Assembly: GCA_003162595.1 (NCBI GenBank)
Contig: PMNJ01000363.1
Span: 1 to 5,511, forward strand
DNA: 5,511 bases
From: Bacteroidales bacterium
GTDB lineage: Bacteria > Bacteroidota > Bacteroidia > Bacteroidales > VadinHA17
Direction: 5' to 3'
Shown: positions 5,216-5,511 of the stretch, piece after piece
Layout of the letters: each line of letters starts with the position of its first letter
How positions within the stretch are numbered: position 1 is the stretch's first letter
Program-made: the position numbers and the translations under genes
Notes under the pieces: model-generated
Told to the model about the DNA's origin: nothing
Database searches by the model: none
What the model saw: only the letters and a program-made list of their open reading frames with translations

Positions 5216-5511
5216 ATGAAACATATTCTTCCAATCTTACTTTTTGCAATCAGCGGTCTTACATTTTCACAGGCACCTGATAAATCAGAAATTAACAAGG
5301 CAAATACACTGCCTGTTCGTGGTTTTTGTATCGCTGCTCCTCAGTCAAAGGAGGTTGACGAGTTCATTAAATTCATAGATGAGGAACTTGCCTCCAGATC
5401 GGTAAATACTCTTATCCTGAGGGTGGATTATAATTATCAGTATGAAAGCCATCCTGAATTGCGCGATTCTGTTGCCCTGTCGAAGGCGGATGTCAGAAAG
5501 CTGGTAGCTGT
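5216..5511 (+). CDS. secreted glycosyl-hydrolase-like protein, 5' part
   Basis: The open frame starts at ATG 5216 and runs off the window after 98 complete codons. The N-terminus MKHILPILLFAISGLTFSQA is a clear signal peptide, with likely cleavage after FSQA, so the product is exported. The following RGFCIAAPQSKEVDEFIKF, then VNTLILRVDYNYQYESHPEL, then SKADVRKLVA, resembles the first beta/alpha units of a TIM-barrel domain found in Bacteroidota proteins annotated as glycoside hydrolase family 20-like. No catalytic residue is reached, so substrate and activity cannot be assigned. It diverges from the broken peptidase across a 197-nt A/T-rich gap. No convincing paired -33/-7 promoter was found; TATCTCTG at 5171-5178 is a 7/8 match to TAnnTTTG. 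There is no Shine-Dalgarno sequence. Confidence 0.75.
   Translation, partial: MKHILPILLFAISGLTFSQAPDKSEINKANTLPVRGFCIAAPQSKEVDEFIKFIDEELASRSVNTLILRVDYNYQYESHPELRDSVALSKADVRKLVA

Noticed and set aside
1..5511. CRISPR array, insertion sequence with a known transposase, or rRNA
   Set aside because: No regularly spaced repeats, no transposase motifs and no rRNA-like sequence were seen anywhere in the window.

Overview
The window looks like chromosomal DNA from a Bacteroidota species, probably Bacteroidales-like. The reasons are start codons preceded by A/T-rich leaders with no Shine-Dalgarno sequence, TAnnTTTG-type -7 promoter motifs, a M1 metallopeptidase of the roughly 1000-residue secreted type, a stand-alone DUF559 gene, and a secreted hydrolase-like protein of a kind common in this phylum. 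The exact taxon cannot be read from the sequence.

Layout. Positions 4-74 (minus) hold a complete tRNA-Cys(GCA). Positions 178-797 hold a compact unit: a small DUF559 (PD-(D/E)XK nuclease-like) gene on the minus strand, bracketed by two related repeats of about 50 nt in inverted orientation. Each repeat has a perfect or near-perfect hairpin followed by a G-rich tail with G-quadruplex potential. The gene's stop codon and last residues lie inside one repeat, so gene and repeats look like a single, possibly mobile, unit. Just beyond it, at 841-859, is a 19-nt inverted copy (one mismatch) of the tRNA-Cys 3' end, followed by a factor-independent terminator that has no visible gene in front of it.

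Positions 1023-1994 (plus) encode an intact class II fructose-bisphosphate aldolase (fba), a central glycolytic enzyme. Its probable terminator lies inside the 3' end of the convergent gene. Positions 2012-5018 (minus) are one M1-family metallopeptidase gene broken into three open frames. It has a signal peptide and N-terminal domain, a catalytic domain with an intact HEXXH-X18-E zinc site, and a C-terminal region ending in a beta-rich, outer-membrane-like segment. The breaks are most simply explained by four extra single bases (three at about 4300-4350, one in an A6 run at 3717-3722). This is either a young pseudogene or a sequencing/assembly artefact. Divergent from it, the 5' end of a secreted protein resembling Bacteroidota glycosyl-hydrolase-like proteins starts at 5216 and runs off the window.

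The genes do not form one pathway. fba is a housekeeping gene, the peptidase and the partial protein are exported, and the tRNA/DUF559 region is an accessory patch. The strongest candidate for something undescribed is the DUF559 gene with its inverted hairpin/G-quadruplex repeats next to a duplicated tRNA tail.
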